A stretch of 27,335 nt of DNA, from positions 1-27,335 of the forward strand of contig URFI01000006.1 in NCBI GenBank assembly GCA_900547085.1. Reading direction: 5' to 3'. This DNA comes from an uncultured Prevotella sp. GTDB lineage: Bacteria > Bacteroidota > Bacteroidia > Bacteroidales > Bacteroidaceae. Shown here in pieces: positions 1 to 7,539 of this stretch; positions within the stretch are counted from its first letter, which is position 1; each line of letters opens with the position of its first letter. The notes under the pieces are model-generated. The model did not search any database. It saw only the letters and a program-made list of their open reading frames with translations, and was not told where the DNA came from. A program made the translations under genes and the position numbers.

Positions 1-2
1 AT

Positions 3-1964
3 GTAGTCATCATATTTATGGCTTGTTTGTCGCTCGTGGCACGGGCACAATACAATATCGACAAGCTGCTTAGGAATGGTCAGGTGGCCCTTCACTATGA
101 AGACTATGTGCTGTCGATACAGTATTTCAACCAAATTATTGCCTTAAAACCCTATCTTTATGAGCCATGGCAATACCGAGCCGTGGCAAAATTCTATTTG
201 GATGACTTTACAGGTGCCGAAGCTGACATCTCTAAAGCCATCGAACTGAACCCTTACATCCATCAGTTTTTTGACCTGAGGGCCATCACCAAGATCAGAC
301 AAGAGCGATATGATGAGGCCATCGCCGACTATAATAGGGCCATCAGGCTGCAACCCAGACAACAAAGTTATTGGTTTAATCGGGCGGTCTGTCTGATGAA
401 CGAAAAGAAATACGACGAGGCGTTGCTGCAGACTGATACCATCGTGCAGAAATGGGCTAACGCAGCCAATGCCTATTCGCTGAAAGCCGAAATCTATCTG
501 CATCAGAAAGATACCACGCAAGCAGCCAAATCTTTGGACAAGAGTTTGAAGATAGACCCTTACGATGGCAACACATGGACCACACGCGCCTATATCAGTC
601 TGGCTCGAAGAAAGTGGAAGGATGCGGACGAGGAACTCTCTCAGGCCATTCATCTGAAGCCCAATCTGGCCAACAACTATGTGAACCGCGCCTTGGCCCG
701 ACTTAATTACAACAATCTTCGTGGGGCAATGGCCGATTATGACCTGGCACTCGATTTGGCACCGAACGACTTTTTGGCTCACTACAATCGGGGATTGCTG
801 CGTATGCAGCTGGGTGATGACAACCGGGCGATAGAAGATTTTGACTTCGTCATCAAGATGGAGCCGAAAAACGTGATGGCCATTTTTAACCGAGCACTGC
901 TACACGACAGGACTGGCGACTTGCGTGCGGCCATTCGTGACTATTCGGCAGTGATAGATCAGTTCCCTAATTTCTGGACAGGATTGTCCTATCGTGCCAA
1001 TTGTTATCGCCGGTTGGGCATGACGGCAAAAGCCGAAATGGACGAATTTCGTATCTTCAAGGCGCAGATGGACAAGCGCAGTGGCGTTCAAAAACGCTGG
1101 AGCAACAACAAATTGAAGGCCATGCGTAAGCGCAGCGAGATTGATCCCGAAAAGTATAATCAAATCGTTGTGGCCGACGAGAACACGGTAGAGCGCGAAT
1201 ACGAGAGTGAGTATCGGGGACAGATTCAGCATCGCAAGGTGGATGTCGCACGCATGCCGATGTTCGAAGTGTCGTATCTGCCGTATCATAATGGCATGAA
1301 TACCTATCAGGCATTCAACAAAGAAATAGAAGACTTTAACGATTTGCACCACCTGAAATATCCGCTTAACATCACTTGTAACCCCGCCCAGCTGACCGAA
1401 GAGCAGTCAAAGGCGTTTCTTTCTCTCATTGATCAGCTGTCGGCTTCTATCCAAGATGCGAAGGATATGAAGGCTGTGCATGCTTGGTTGTTGCAACGTG
1501 CCGTGGCATATAGCGTAACTCAGAACTTTGACGAGGCTATCAACGACCTGAATGTCTATCTCGATCAAGACAGCACTTCGGCCATTGCCTACTGGCAGAG
1601 AGCCGTATGTCAGTTCATGATGAACGATTTTAATGCCTCGCATGGCGTTGACATCCAGTTGAAGGCAGCCAAGACGCTCGATGATTTCAATCAAGCCATC
1701 AAGCTGGATGGGCAGAATGCCTACCTATATTATAACCGCGGCAACTTCCATGCGGCACGCAAAGACTATCAGTTGGCTATCGACGATTATACCAAGGCCA
1801 TCGAACTGGACAGTCGATTGGCTGAGGCTTATTACAATCGAGGAATCATTCGGTTGGAAAATACGCATACCAAGAATGCCGGAATCGCCGACTTGAGCAA
1901 GGCGGGAGAACTCGGTATTTACGACGCTTATGGCGTTATCAAACGAAAAACGGCGAAAAAATAA
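3..1964 (+). CDS. Secreted tetratricopeptide-repeat (TPR) protein, 5'-truncated by window edge
   Basis: The frame is open to the left edge. Residues before the first in-window ATG (position 18) read VVIIF and continue into MACLSLVARAQ, which looks like the hydrophobic core and cleavage site (ARA|Q) of a signal peptide. The true start is therefore probably just outside the window and the ATG at 18 is internal. The mature protein has an N-terminal run of TPR units (about residues 15-350 counted from the ATG), recognisable by repeated A.ADY..AI.L.P and YNRA/YNRG patterns. A stretch of about 140 residues without clear TPRs follows, then more TPRs at about 475-640. TPR arrays are protein-binding scaffolds. 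In Bacteroidetes such exported TPR proteins are common and mostly uncharacterised, so I infer only a periplasmic or envelope scaffold role. No gene precedes it in the window, and thrS downstream has its own promoter. Confidence 0.85.
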   Translation, partial: VVIIFMACLSLVARAQYNIDKLLRNGQVALHYEDYVLSIQYFNQIIALKPYLYEPWQYRAVAKFYLDDFTGAEADISKAIELNPYIHQFFDLRAITKIRQERYDEAIADYNRAIRLQPRQQSYWFNRAVCLMNEKKYDEALLQTDTIVQKWANAANAYSLKAEIYLHQKDTTQAAKSLDKSLKIDPYDGNTWTTRAYISLARRKWKDADEELSQAIHLKPNLANNYVNRALARLNYNNLRGAMADYDLALDLAPNDFLAHYNRGLLRMQLGDDNRAIEDFDFVIKMEPKNVMAIFNRALLHDRTGDLRAAIRDYSAVIDQFPNFWTGLSYRANCYRRLGMTAKAEMDEFRIFKAQMDKRSGVQKRWSNNKLKAMRKRSEIDPEKYNQIVVADENTVEREYESEYRGQIQHRKVDVARMPMFEVSYLPYHNGMNTYQAFNKEIEDFNDLHHLKYPLNITCNPAQLTEEQSKAFLSLIDQLSASIQDAKDMKAVHAWLLQRAVAYSVTQNFDEAINDLNVYLDQDSTSAIAYWQRAVCQFMMNDFNASHGVDIQLKAAKTLDDFNQAIKLDGQNAYLYYNRGNFHAARKDYQLAIDDYTKAIELDSRLAEAYYNRGIIRLENTHTKNAGIADLSKAGELGIYDAYGVIKRKTAKK

Positions 1965-2065
1965 GCTGTCGTATTAGGTTTCAGCTATGTTTCCCCTTTG
2001 GTATCAAACTCCTTTTTTATAGGAATAAACAAACCAAATCGTTGTTTTATCTCAAAATAAAACAT

Positions 2066-2073
2066 TACTTTTG
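2066..2073 (+). promoter_or_regulatory. Bacteroidetes-type -7 box for thrS (TACTTTTG)
   Basis: TACTTTTG matches the Bacteroidetes -7 consensus TAnnTTTG and lies 30 nt before the thrS ATG. A GTTG at 2041-2044, 21 nt upstream, is a plausible -33 element (consensus TTTG). Confidence 0.6.
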
Positions 2074-2103
2074 TGTCGATTAAGATAAATAAACTAATTT
2101 GTT

Positions 2104-4068
2104 ATGGTTAAAATCACATTTCCAGACGGCTCGGTACGTGAGTACGAAAAGGGCGTAACTGGGTTACAAATCGCCGAGAGCATCTCACCGGCTCTCGCTC
2201 GCAACGTTGTATCTTGCGGTGTTAATGGTGAGACAGTTGAGTTGAATAGGCCCATCAACGAAGATGCTACTATCGCATTGTATCGCTTTGAGGACGATGA
2301 AGGCAAGCATACTTTTTGGCACTCTTCGGCTCATTTGTTGGCTGAAGCATTGAAAGAACTGTATCCAGGCATCCAGTTTGGCTTTGGTCCTGCGATAGAA
2401 AATGGTTTCTTCTATGATGTTCAGACGGCCGATGGCACTCCTATCTCAGAGAATGATTTCCCTAAGATTGAACAAAAAATGATGGAATTGGCCAAGAAAA
2501 ACCAGCCAATTGTTCGACGTGAGCTTTCCAAGGCCGACGCTGTCAATGAGTTTACGGCAGACGGACAGACGTACAAGGTTGAACACATCGTTGAAGATTT
2601 GGAAGATGGAAACATCTCTACCTATACGCAAGGTAATTTTACAGACCTTTGTCGGGGGCCGCATTTGATGTCCACTGGTTTGATTAAGGCTGTTAAAATA
2701 ACAAGTGTCGCAGGCGCTTTCTGGCGTGGTGACGCCAAAAATACACAGCTCACTCGAATTTATGGCATTACCTTCCCCAAGAAGAAGATGTTGGATGAGT
2801 ACCTGTTGATGCTGGAAGAAGCCAAGAAACGTGACCATCGAAAGATTGGAAAGGAAATGGAACTCTTCATGTTCTCTGACCGTGTGGGCAAGGGTATGCC
2901 TATTTGGTTGCCAAAAGGAACAGAACTTCGCTTGCGTTTGCACGAGATGTTGCGCAAAATACAGAAGCGATTTGGCTATCAAGAGGTCATTACTCCGCAT
3001 ATTGGAAGCAAGAATTTGTATGTCACCAGTGGTCACTATGCCCACTATGGTAAAGACTCTTTCCAACCCATCCATACACCCGAGGATGACGAAGAGTACA
3101 TGTTGAAACCCATGAACTGTCCGCATCACTGTGAAGTGTTTGCGTGCAAACCTCGTTCGTACAAAGATCTTCCACTGCGTATCGCTGAGTTCGGTACGGT
3201 TTACCGTTACGAGAAAAGCGGCGAACTGCATGGACTAACGCGCGTTCGTTCGTTCACACAAGACGATGCGCACATCTTCTGTCGTCCTGATCAGGTCAAG
3301 AATGAATTCCTTCGCGTGATGGATATCATCCAAGCGGTATTCACTATTTTCAATTTCGATAACTTTGAAGCGCAGATTAGTCTACGCGATCCTAACGATA
3401 AAGAGAAATACATCGGTTCTGATGAGGTGTGGGCAGAAAGTGAACAGGCCATCATCGAGGCTTGCAAGGAGAAGGGATTGGATGCTAAGGTGGCCTATGG
3501 TGAAGCTGCATTCTATGGTCCTAAGCTCGACTTCATGGTGAAAGATGCCATTGGAAGACGCTGGCAGTTGGGTACCATTCAGGTGGATTACAACCTGCCA
3601 CAACGTTTCAAACTTGAATATACGGCGGAGGACAATACCAAACAGACACCAGTGATGGTACACCGAGCACCATTTGGTTCGCTTGAGCGATTCACGGCTG
3701 TGCTCATTGAGCATACAGCTGGGCACTTCCCCTTGTGGCTTACACCCGAGCAGGTGGCCATTCTTCCTATCTCAGAGAAGTTTAATGATTATGCTCAACA
3801 AGTAGTTAAGTACTTCACGGAGCAAGATATTCGGGCTACTATCGATGACCGTAACGAGAAAATAGGCCGTAAAATTCGCGACAACGAGTTGAAGCGTGTA
3901 CCTTACATGGTTATTGTTGGAGAGAAAGAAGCTGCTGAAGGACTTGTATCCATGCGTAAACAGGGTGGCGGTGAGCAAGCTACTATGAAGATGGAAGACT
4001 TCGCTGCGCGTATAAACAGTGAAGTGTCCGAAATGCTTGAGGCAACCAATATCCATCCAAAAGATTAA
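2104..4068 (+). CDS. thrS: Threonine--tRNA ligase
   Basis: Class II aminoacyl-tRNA synthetase that charges tRNA-Thr in the cytoplasm. At 654 aa it has the full bacterial domain order: TGS domain (about 1-62), editing domain with HxxxH at H73/H77 and C183/H187 in the CRGPH motif, the class II catalytic core, and an anticodon-binding domain (about 555-645). The catalytic zinc ligands are all visible: C339 in MNCPHH, H390 in DDAHIF and H520 in MVHRAPFGS. Motif 3 is GSLERF. The ATG at 2104 begins the TGS domain directly (MVKITFPDGS) and sits 30 nt after a consensus -7 box. There is no Shine-Dalgarno sequence, which is normal for this phylum. It is followed by infC, rpmI and rplT, an arrangement seen in many bacteria, but here a hairpin and a second promoter separate it from infC. 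Confidence 0.97.
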   Translation: MVKITFPDGSVREYEKGVTGLQIAESISPALARNVVSCGVNGETVELNRPINEDATIALYRFEDDEGKHTFWHSSAHLLAEALKELYPGIQFGFGPAIENGFFYDVQTADGTPISENDFPKIEQKMMELAKKNQPIVRRELSKADAVNEFTADGQTYKVEHIVEDLEDGNISTYTQGNFTDLCRGPHLMSTGLIKAVKITSVAGAFWRGDAKNTQLTRIYGITFPKKKMLDEYLLMLEEAKKRDHRKIGKEMELFMFSDRVGKGMPIWLPKGTELRLRLHEMLRKIQKRFGYQEVITPHIGSKNLYVTSGHYAHYGKDSFQPIHTPEDDEEYMLKPMNCPHHCEVFACKPRSYKDLPLRIAEFGTVYRYEKSGELHGLTRVRSFTQDDAHIFCRPDQVKNEFLRVMDIIQAVFTIFNFDNFEAQISLRDPNDKEKYIGSDEVWAESEQAIIEACKEKGLDAKVAYGEAAFYGPKLDFMVKDAIGRRWQLGTIQVDYNLPQRFKLEYTAEDNTKQTPVMVHRAPFGSLERFTAVLIEHTAGHFPLWLTPEQVAILPISEKFNDYAQQVVKYFTEQDIRATIDDRNEKIGRKIRDNELKRVPYMVIVGEKEAAEGLVSMRKQGGGEQATMKMEDFAARINSEVSEMLEATNIHPKD

Positions 4069-4097
4069 AAATTACCTTGAAATATCTGTGGACTGGG

Positions 4098-4157
4098 TTG
4101 ACGAGAACACAAGAATATAACCTTTGAAAGGAGGTAATTTCCTTGTTTTCTCGTCAA
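4098..4157 (+). terminator. 16-bp hairpin after thrS, probable terminator
   Basis: Arms at 4098-4113 and 4142-4157 pair over 16 positions with a single mismatch. The loop contains a smaller CCTTTGAAAGG hairpin and an AAAGGAGGT sequence. It starts 30 nt after the thrS stop and ends before the infC promoter, so termination of thrS is the simplest role. The downstream sequence is AT-rich (TTTGTATATATAA) but has no long T run, so an RNA-level regulatory role or a stability function is also possible. Confidence 0.5.
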
Positions 4158-4195
4158 TTTGTATATATAACTACAATAAAAACTCATCTAAATAT

Positions 4196-4226
4196 TTTGC
4201 TAATTGTGGTAAAATCAGTAACTTTG
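4196..4226 (+). promoter_or_regulatory. Promoter for infC-rpmI-rplT (TTTG-N19-TAACTTTG)
   Basis: TTTG at 4196-4199 and TAACTTTG at 4219-4226 are separated by 19 nt and both match the Bacteroidetes -33/-7 consensus. Transcription would begin around 4232, about 30 nt before the infC ATG, so infC-rpmI-rplT can be transcribed independently of thrS. Confidence 0.75.
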
Positions 4227-4264
4227 CAGCCGTTTAGCGAAAGTAAACACATTAATATAGTTGA

Positions 4265-4963
4265 ATGAAGAATGACAAATTAAGTAATCAGTACCGCGTG
4301 AATGAACAGATTCGCGTAAGGGAAGTGCGTGTTGTAGGTGACGATGGATCGCAGGTAATGCCGACAAAGAAAGCTCTGGATTTAGCTCGTCAGCAAGGAG
4401 TTGACCTCGTTGAAATATCTCCTAAAGCTCAACCGCCAGTTTGTCGTTTGGTCGACTATAGTAAGTTTCTCTACCAACAGAAAAAGCGTGCTAAGGAAAT
4501 GAAGCAGAAGCAAGTGAAGGTAGAGGTGAAGGAAATACGTTTCGGGCCGCAGACTGACGAGCACGACTATCAGTTTAAGCTGAAACATGCACAAGGGTTT
4601 CTCAATGAAGGCAACAAGGTTCGCGCCTATGTCTTCTTCCGTGGACGCTCCATCTTGTTTAAAGAGCAGGGAGAAGTGTTGCTTCTTCGCTTCGCCAACG
4701 ACTTGGAAGATTACGGAAAAGTTGAGCAGATGCCGAAGCTGGAGGGCAAGAAAATGTTCTTGTATCTTGCGCCTAAGAAGGTTGGAGTAGAGAAGAAAAG
4801 CCAGCAAAAGCGTGACCGTGAACAGGCAATAGCTGAAGCTAAGGCCGCTAAAAAGGTTGTTCCTACTGACGGTACGTCAGCAGATGACAAACCAAAGGGA
4901 GGCTTGTTCGACAATGCCAAGAATGGTTCGGATGCATTGAAGAAACTCCAAAACGAAGAATAA
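4265..4963 (+). CDS. infC: Translation initiation factor IF-3 with C-terminal extension
   Basis: IF-3 binds the 30S subunit, blocks premature 50S joining and checks start-codon/initiator-tRNA pairing. The N-terminal domain contains NEQIRVREVRVVG and DLVEISPKAQPPVC. A lysine-rich linker (KKRAKEMKQKQ) follows, and then the C-terminal domain (about 88-172) with EIRFGPQTDEHDY, FFRGRS and the EGKKMFLYLAPKK end. At 232 aa it is about 50 residues longer than the roughly 180-aa E. coli protein. The extra part (about 173-232) is a charged, low-complexity tail rich in K, A, D and N. The start is an ordinary ATG, not the rare AUU used in E. coli. It is the first gene of an infC-rpmI-rplT transcription unit. 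Confidence 0.96.
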   Translation: MKNDKLSNQYRVNEQIRVREVRVVGDDGSQVMPTKKALDLARQQGVDLVEISPKAQPPVCRLVDYSKFLYQQKKRAKEMKQKQVKVEVKEIRFGPQTDEHDYQFKLKHAQGFLNEGNKVRAYVFFRGRSILFKEQGEVLLLRFANDLEDYGKVEQMPKLEGKKMFLYLAPKKVGVEKKSQQKRDREQAIAEAKAAKKVVPTDGTSADDKPKGGLFDNAKNGSDALKKLQNEE

Positions 4964-5040
4964 ACATTGGAATGTGCGTAACGTCTTGGTATATACGTTG
5001 CCACAGAAGTAAATAAATAACCATTTAAAATTAACAAAAA

Positions 5041-5238
5041 ATGCCAAAATTAAAGACAAACTCCGGTGCGAAGAAGAGATTCAGCTTCACTGGAACTGGT
5101 AAGATTAAGCGTAATCATGCTTACCATAGTCATATCTTGACTAAGAAAACAAAGAAACAAAAGAGAAACTTAGTAGGTTACACCCTCGTTGACTCTGCAA
5201 ATGTTAAGCAGGTTCGCGACTTGCTCAACTTGCGTTAA
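5041..5238 (+). CDS. rpmI: Large ribosomal subunit protein bL35
   Basis: A 65-aa, very basic protein starting MPKLKTNSGAKKRFSFTGTG, the characteristic bL35 N-terminus. It is a 50S subunit component. It lies 77 nt after infC and 37 nt before rplT, the standard order for this operon. The ATG has no Shine-Dalgarno sequence; it is preceded by an A/T-rich stretch (AAAATTAACAAAAA), the usual initiation context in Bacteroidetes. The infC-rpmI gap contains a weak inverted repeat (AACGT/ACGTT) but nothing convincing as an L20-binding leader. Confidence 0.96.
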   Translation: MPKLKTNSGAKKRFSFTGTGKIKRNHAYHSHILTKKTKKQKRNLVGYTLVDSANVKQVRDLLNLR

Positions 5239-5275
5239 TTAACTTTTAGTCAAACAATTTAAAAGGAGAAAAACT

Positions 5276-5620
5276 ATGCCAAGATCAGTAAATCATGTAG
5301 CATCAAAAGCAAGAAGGACCCGAATACTGAAGCAGACTAAAGGTTATTTCGGAGCAAGAAAGAATGTTTGGACCGTAGCTAAGAATACTTGGGAGAAGGG
5401 ACTTACCTACGCTTACCGCGACCGTCGTAACAAGAAGCGCACTTTCCGCTCACTGTGGATACAGCGTATCAATGCTGCTGCTCGCTTGGAAGGTATGACC
5501 TATTCCACCTTGATGGGCGCTTTGAACAAAGCAGGTATTGAAATCAACCGTAAAGTTCTCGCAGATCTCGCTGTTAATAACCCTGAAGCATTCAAGGCTA
5601 TCGTAGACAAAGTGAAGTAA
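5276..5620 (+). CDS. rplT: Large ribosomal subunit protein bL20
   Basis: A 114-aa basic 50S protein with the bL20 pattern: MPRSVNHVASKARR, then KGYFGARKNVW, AYRDRRNKKRTFRSLWIQRINAA and the LNRK-like INRKVLADLA end. It is an early 50S assembly protein that also represses its operon in some bacteria. Unlike most genes here it has a good Shine-Dalgarno sequence, AAAAGGAG at 5261-5268, 7 nt before the ATG. It is the last gene of the infC-rpmI-rplT unit and is followed by a strong terminator. Confidence 0.97.
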   Translation: MPRSVNHVASKARRTRILKQTKGYFGARKNVWTVAKNTWEKGLTYAYRDRRNKKRTFRSLWIQRINAAARLEGMTYSTLMGALNKAGIEINRKVLADLAVNNPEAFKAIVDKVK

Positions 5621-5648
5621 AGCGAATTGGAATTAAAAACATAAAAAG

Positions 5649-5682
5649 AGTTGCATCTCATTTGAGTTGCAACTTTTTTTTT
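5649..5682 (+). terminator. Strong bidirectional intrinsic terminator
   Basis: The hairpin spans 5649-5674: AGTTGCA pairs with TGCAACT, then after one T-T mismatch CTCA pairs with TGAG. A run of nine Ts (5674-5682) follows on the plus strand. On the minus strand the same hairpin is followed by CTTTTTAT (complement of 5641-5648). It sits between convergent rplT and the minus-strand antiporter gene, so it probably ends transcription from both sides. Confidence 0.85.
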
Positions 5683-5758
5683 GTGCCATGCCACCAACTT
5701 CAACTGGTATTGCAACAGAATTTATTCAGAAAGGTTAGCTCATCTCAGAGCGAGATCA

Positions 5759-7243
5759 TTACCAATGTGGGTGTTTGCGAACATCCTGTGTGCGTTGGTC
5801 GGCACTGGAGAGGCAAAGTAAGATGTCGCCTTCTTCCAGTGGCAATTGTCCATTGGGAACCAAAATGGTCTTCCCGCGTTTCACCATCATGACGAGCGTG
5901 CCCTGCGGAACATCCATCTGCGAGAGTAAGTTGCCGTTTTCAAGCATGGCCTCTGTGAGCGTTACCTCGCGTAACTTCGACCCCAACTCTTCAGGTATCT
6001 CTACTCCAAACTCGTTTCCCGTTTTTTCTTCGGGCATGTCAAGGTTGAGTTTTTTGGCGGAGAGCGAGATGGTAGTTCCCTGGATGGTAAGCGACAGCAA
6101 CGTGATGAAGAACACAATGTTGAACAAGATGTCAGCACCCTCCACGCCATTGATTAGCGGATAGGTGGCAAAGATAATGGGAACGGCGCCGCGCAGGCCC
6201 ACCCAAGAAAGGAAGGCTTTAGCCTTGAAGGGTATGTTGCGATAGGGAAGCAAGCAGAAATATACGCTCAACGGCCGTGCGACGAGCATCATGAACACGG
6301 CAATGGCCAGTGCGAACAGGCTCACGCCAATGAGTTCGGATGGGTTGACCAACAGCCCGAGCGTGAGGAACAGCACAATTTGCAGCAGCCAGGTAAGGCC
6401 TTCCATGAAGGTGGTCATCTCGCGGCGATACGATAGGCGACAGTTGCCCACCACAAGTCCTGCGATATACACCGCCAGGTAGCCGTTTCCGTTCAGCAGG
6501 TCGGTCAGGGTGAAGGTGATGAACACCATGCTCAGTAGTAAAACAGGATAGAGCGATGGGTTCGGAAGGTTGATACGATTGGCCAGCCATACGGACATTC
6601 GACCGGCACCGTAGCCCAACGCGCTGCCCAACACGAACTGTTCGCCCACATCGAACAACAAGTCTGTGAAAGAAAGTCCACCTCCCGACAGAGCCACGTT
6701 CATCAGTGCGATGGTGAGCATGTAGGCCATAGGGTCGTTACTACCGCTCTCCAGCTCGAGCATTGGCCGCAACTTGTACTTCAGGCCAATGCGTTGTGTG
6801 CGCAACAGACTGAAGACTGATGCCGAGTCGGTGGATGACATGGTGGCTGCCAGCAGCATCGACACGATGAGCGACAGCCTGATATCCATCCCAGCCCATT
6901 GTGAGAGGGCAAAGATAAACCCGCCCGTGAGGACGGTGGTCATGATAACACCCAATGTGGAGAGCAGCACACCAGGGCCGATAATGGGCTTGATTTCCTT
7001 GAACTTGGTGTCCATTCCTCCAGAAAAGAGAATGACGCTCAAGGCTATCATGCCAATCATCTGTGTGTCTTTCGGACTGTCGAATGTCATGCCCAGTCCC
7101 TCGCTGCCAAAGACCATGCCGGTGAAAAGGAACAACAGCAGGGTGGGAATGCCGAACCTATAGCCCGTCTTGCTGATGAGGATGCTGACCAACACGAGAA
7201 ATGAGCCAATTAGGAATATGTTTTCTGCTGTAAAGGTAATCAT
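5759..7243 (-). CDS. nhaP2: Potassium/proton antiporter, CPA1/NhaP2-type, with RCK_C domain
   Basis: A 494-aa inner-membrane cation/proton antiporter. About twelve hydrophobic segments fill residues 5-395. Family motifs include FTGMVFGSEGLG near the N-terminus, SSTDSASVFSLLR (TDS at 138-140) and LESGSNDPMAYML, where N169-D170 is the ion-binding ND pair. WVGLRGAVPIIFA (about 345) is the conserved arginine-containing segment of CPA1 exchangers. The C-terminus (about 405-485) is a TrkA-C/RCK_C ligand-binding domain. This layout matches the K+/H+ antiporter family NhaP2/CvrA, which exports K+ in exchange for H+; Na+ transport cannot be excluded from sequence. The ATG at 7243 is preceded by a -7 box at 7299-7306. 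It is transcribed divergently from another RCK_C-containing transporter. Confidence 0.88.
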   Translation of the reverse strand: MITFTAENIFLIGSFLVLVSILISKTGYRFGIPTLLLFLFTGMVFGSEGLGMTFDSPKDTQMIGMIALSVILFSGGMDTKFKEIKPIIGPGVLLSTLGVIMTTVLTGGFIFALSQWAGMDIRLSLIVSMLLAATMSSTDSASVFSLLRTQRIGLKYKLRPMLELESGSNDPMAYMLTIALMNVALSGGGLSFTDLLFDVGEQFVLGSALGYGAGRMSVWLANRINLPNPSLYPVLLLSMVFITFTLTDLLNGNGYLAVYIAGLVVGNCRLSYRREMTTFMEGLTWLLQIVLFLTLGLLVNPSELIGVSLFALAIAVFMMLVARPLSVYFCLLPYRNIPFKAKAFLSWVGLRGAVPIIFATYPLINGVEGADILFNIVFFITLLSLTIQGTTISLSAKKLNLDMPEEKTGNEFGVEIPEELGSKLREVTLTEAMLENGNLLSQMDVPQGTLVMMVKRGKTILVPNGQLPLEEGDILLCLSSADQRTQDVRKHPHW

Positions 7244-7298
7244 TGTGGTTAAGGCAAGGAATTTAATTGTATGTTGCTTTGAACGGATTTATCACCTA

Positions 7299-7306
7299 CA
7301 AATTTA
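7299..7306 (-). promoter_or_regulatory. -7 box for the antiporter gene (TAAATTTG on minus strand)
   Basis: Read on the minus strand this is TAAATTTG, a match to TAnnTTTG, 55 nt upstream of the antiporter ATG. No clear TTTG was found at the expected -33 distance. Confidence 0.5.
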
Positions 7307-7460
7307 CCTATAATTATTAGATTATATGTCTTTTTGAGCAAGAAAAACATTTATTCTTGCTGCGAAAGACATAAAACTGTCATCTCATGATGACGTGTCT
7401 CCGTACCAGAGTAAGCGGTCAATTTCTGTATTTGTCAGCACAAATGTCATTTTTTTTTCG

Positions 7461-7468
7461 TATATTTG
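7461..7468 (+). promoter_or_regulatory. -7 box for the SLC13-type permease (TATATTTG)
   Basis: TATATTTG matches TAnnTTTG and lies 71 nt before the ATG at 7540. Because transcription should start after this box, the in-frame ATG at 7387 lies upstream of the transcript and cannot be the start. Confidence 0.6.
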
Positions 7469-7539
7469 CAAGTGGTTATCATGAAATAACCATTGTTCAC
7501 GCTATTTTATTTACAACCAGAAATATATTTTATTTTAAT

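Larger units (their letters stand above)
7244..7539. other. Divergent intergenic region between the two transporters
   Basis: This 296-bp gap holds the two divergent -7 boxes (7299-7306 minus, 7461-7468 plus), a 16-bp inverted repeat ATTTGTcagcACAAAT at 7430-7445, and a nine-T run just before the plus-strand -7 box. No gene is apparent. Confidence 0.6.

Noticed and set aside
2446..3231. 261-codon minus-strand frame inside thrS
   Set aside because: It lies wholly opposite conserved thrS sequence and shows no motifs or start signals of its own.
4143..4268. Short frame starting with TTG just after the AAAGGAGGT sequence and overlapping the infC start
   Set aside because: The SD-to-start distance is workable, but the infC promoter lies inside the frame, the start is a rare TTG within a hairpin arm, and the peptide has no recognisable features.
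4964..5040. L20-type autoregulatory leader between infC and rpmI
   Set aside because: Only a weak AACGT/ACGTT pairing with an internal loop is present; it does not resemble any known L20-binding leader that I can verify by eye.
7387..7539. N-terminal extension of the SLC13-type permease from ATG 7387
   Set aside because: A -7 box at 7461-7468 lies inside this stretch, and the extra 51 residues have no family resemblance. The ATG at 7540 begins the first membrane helix.
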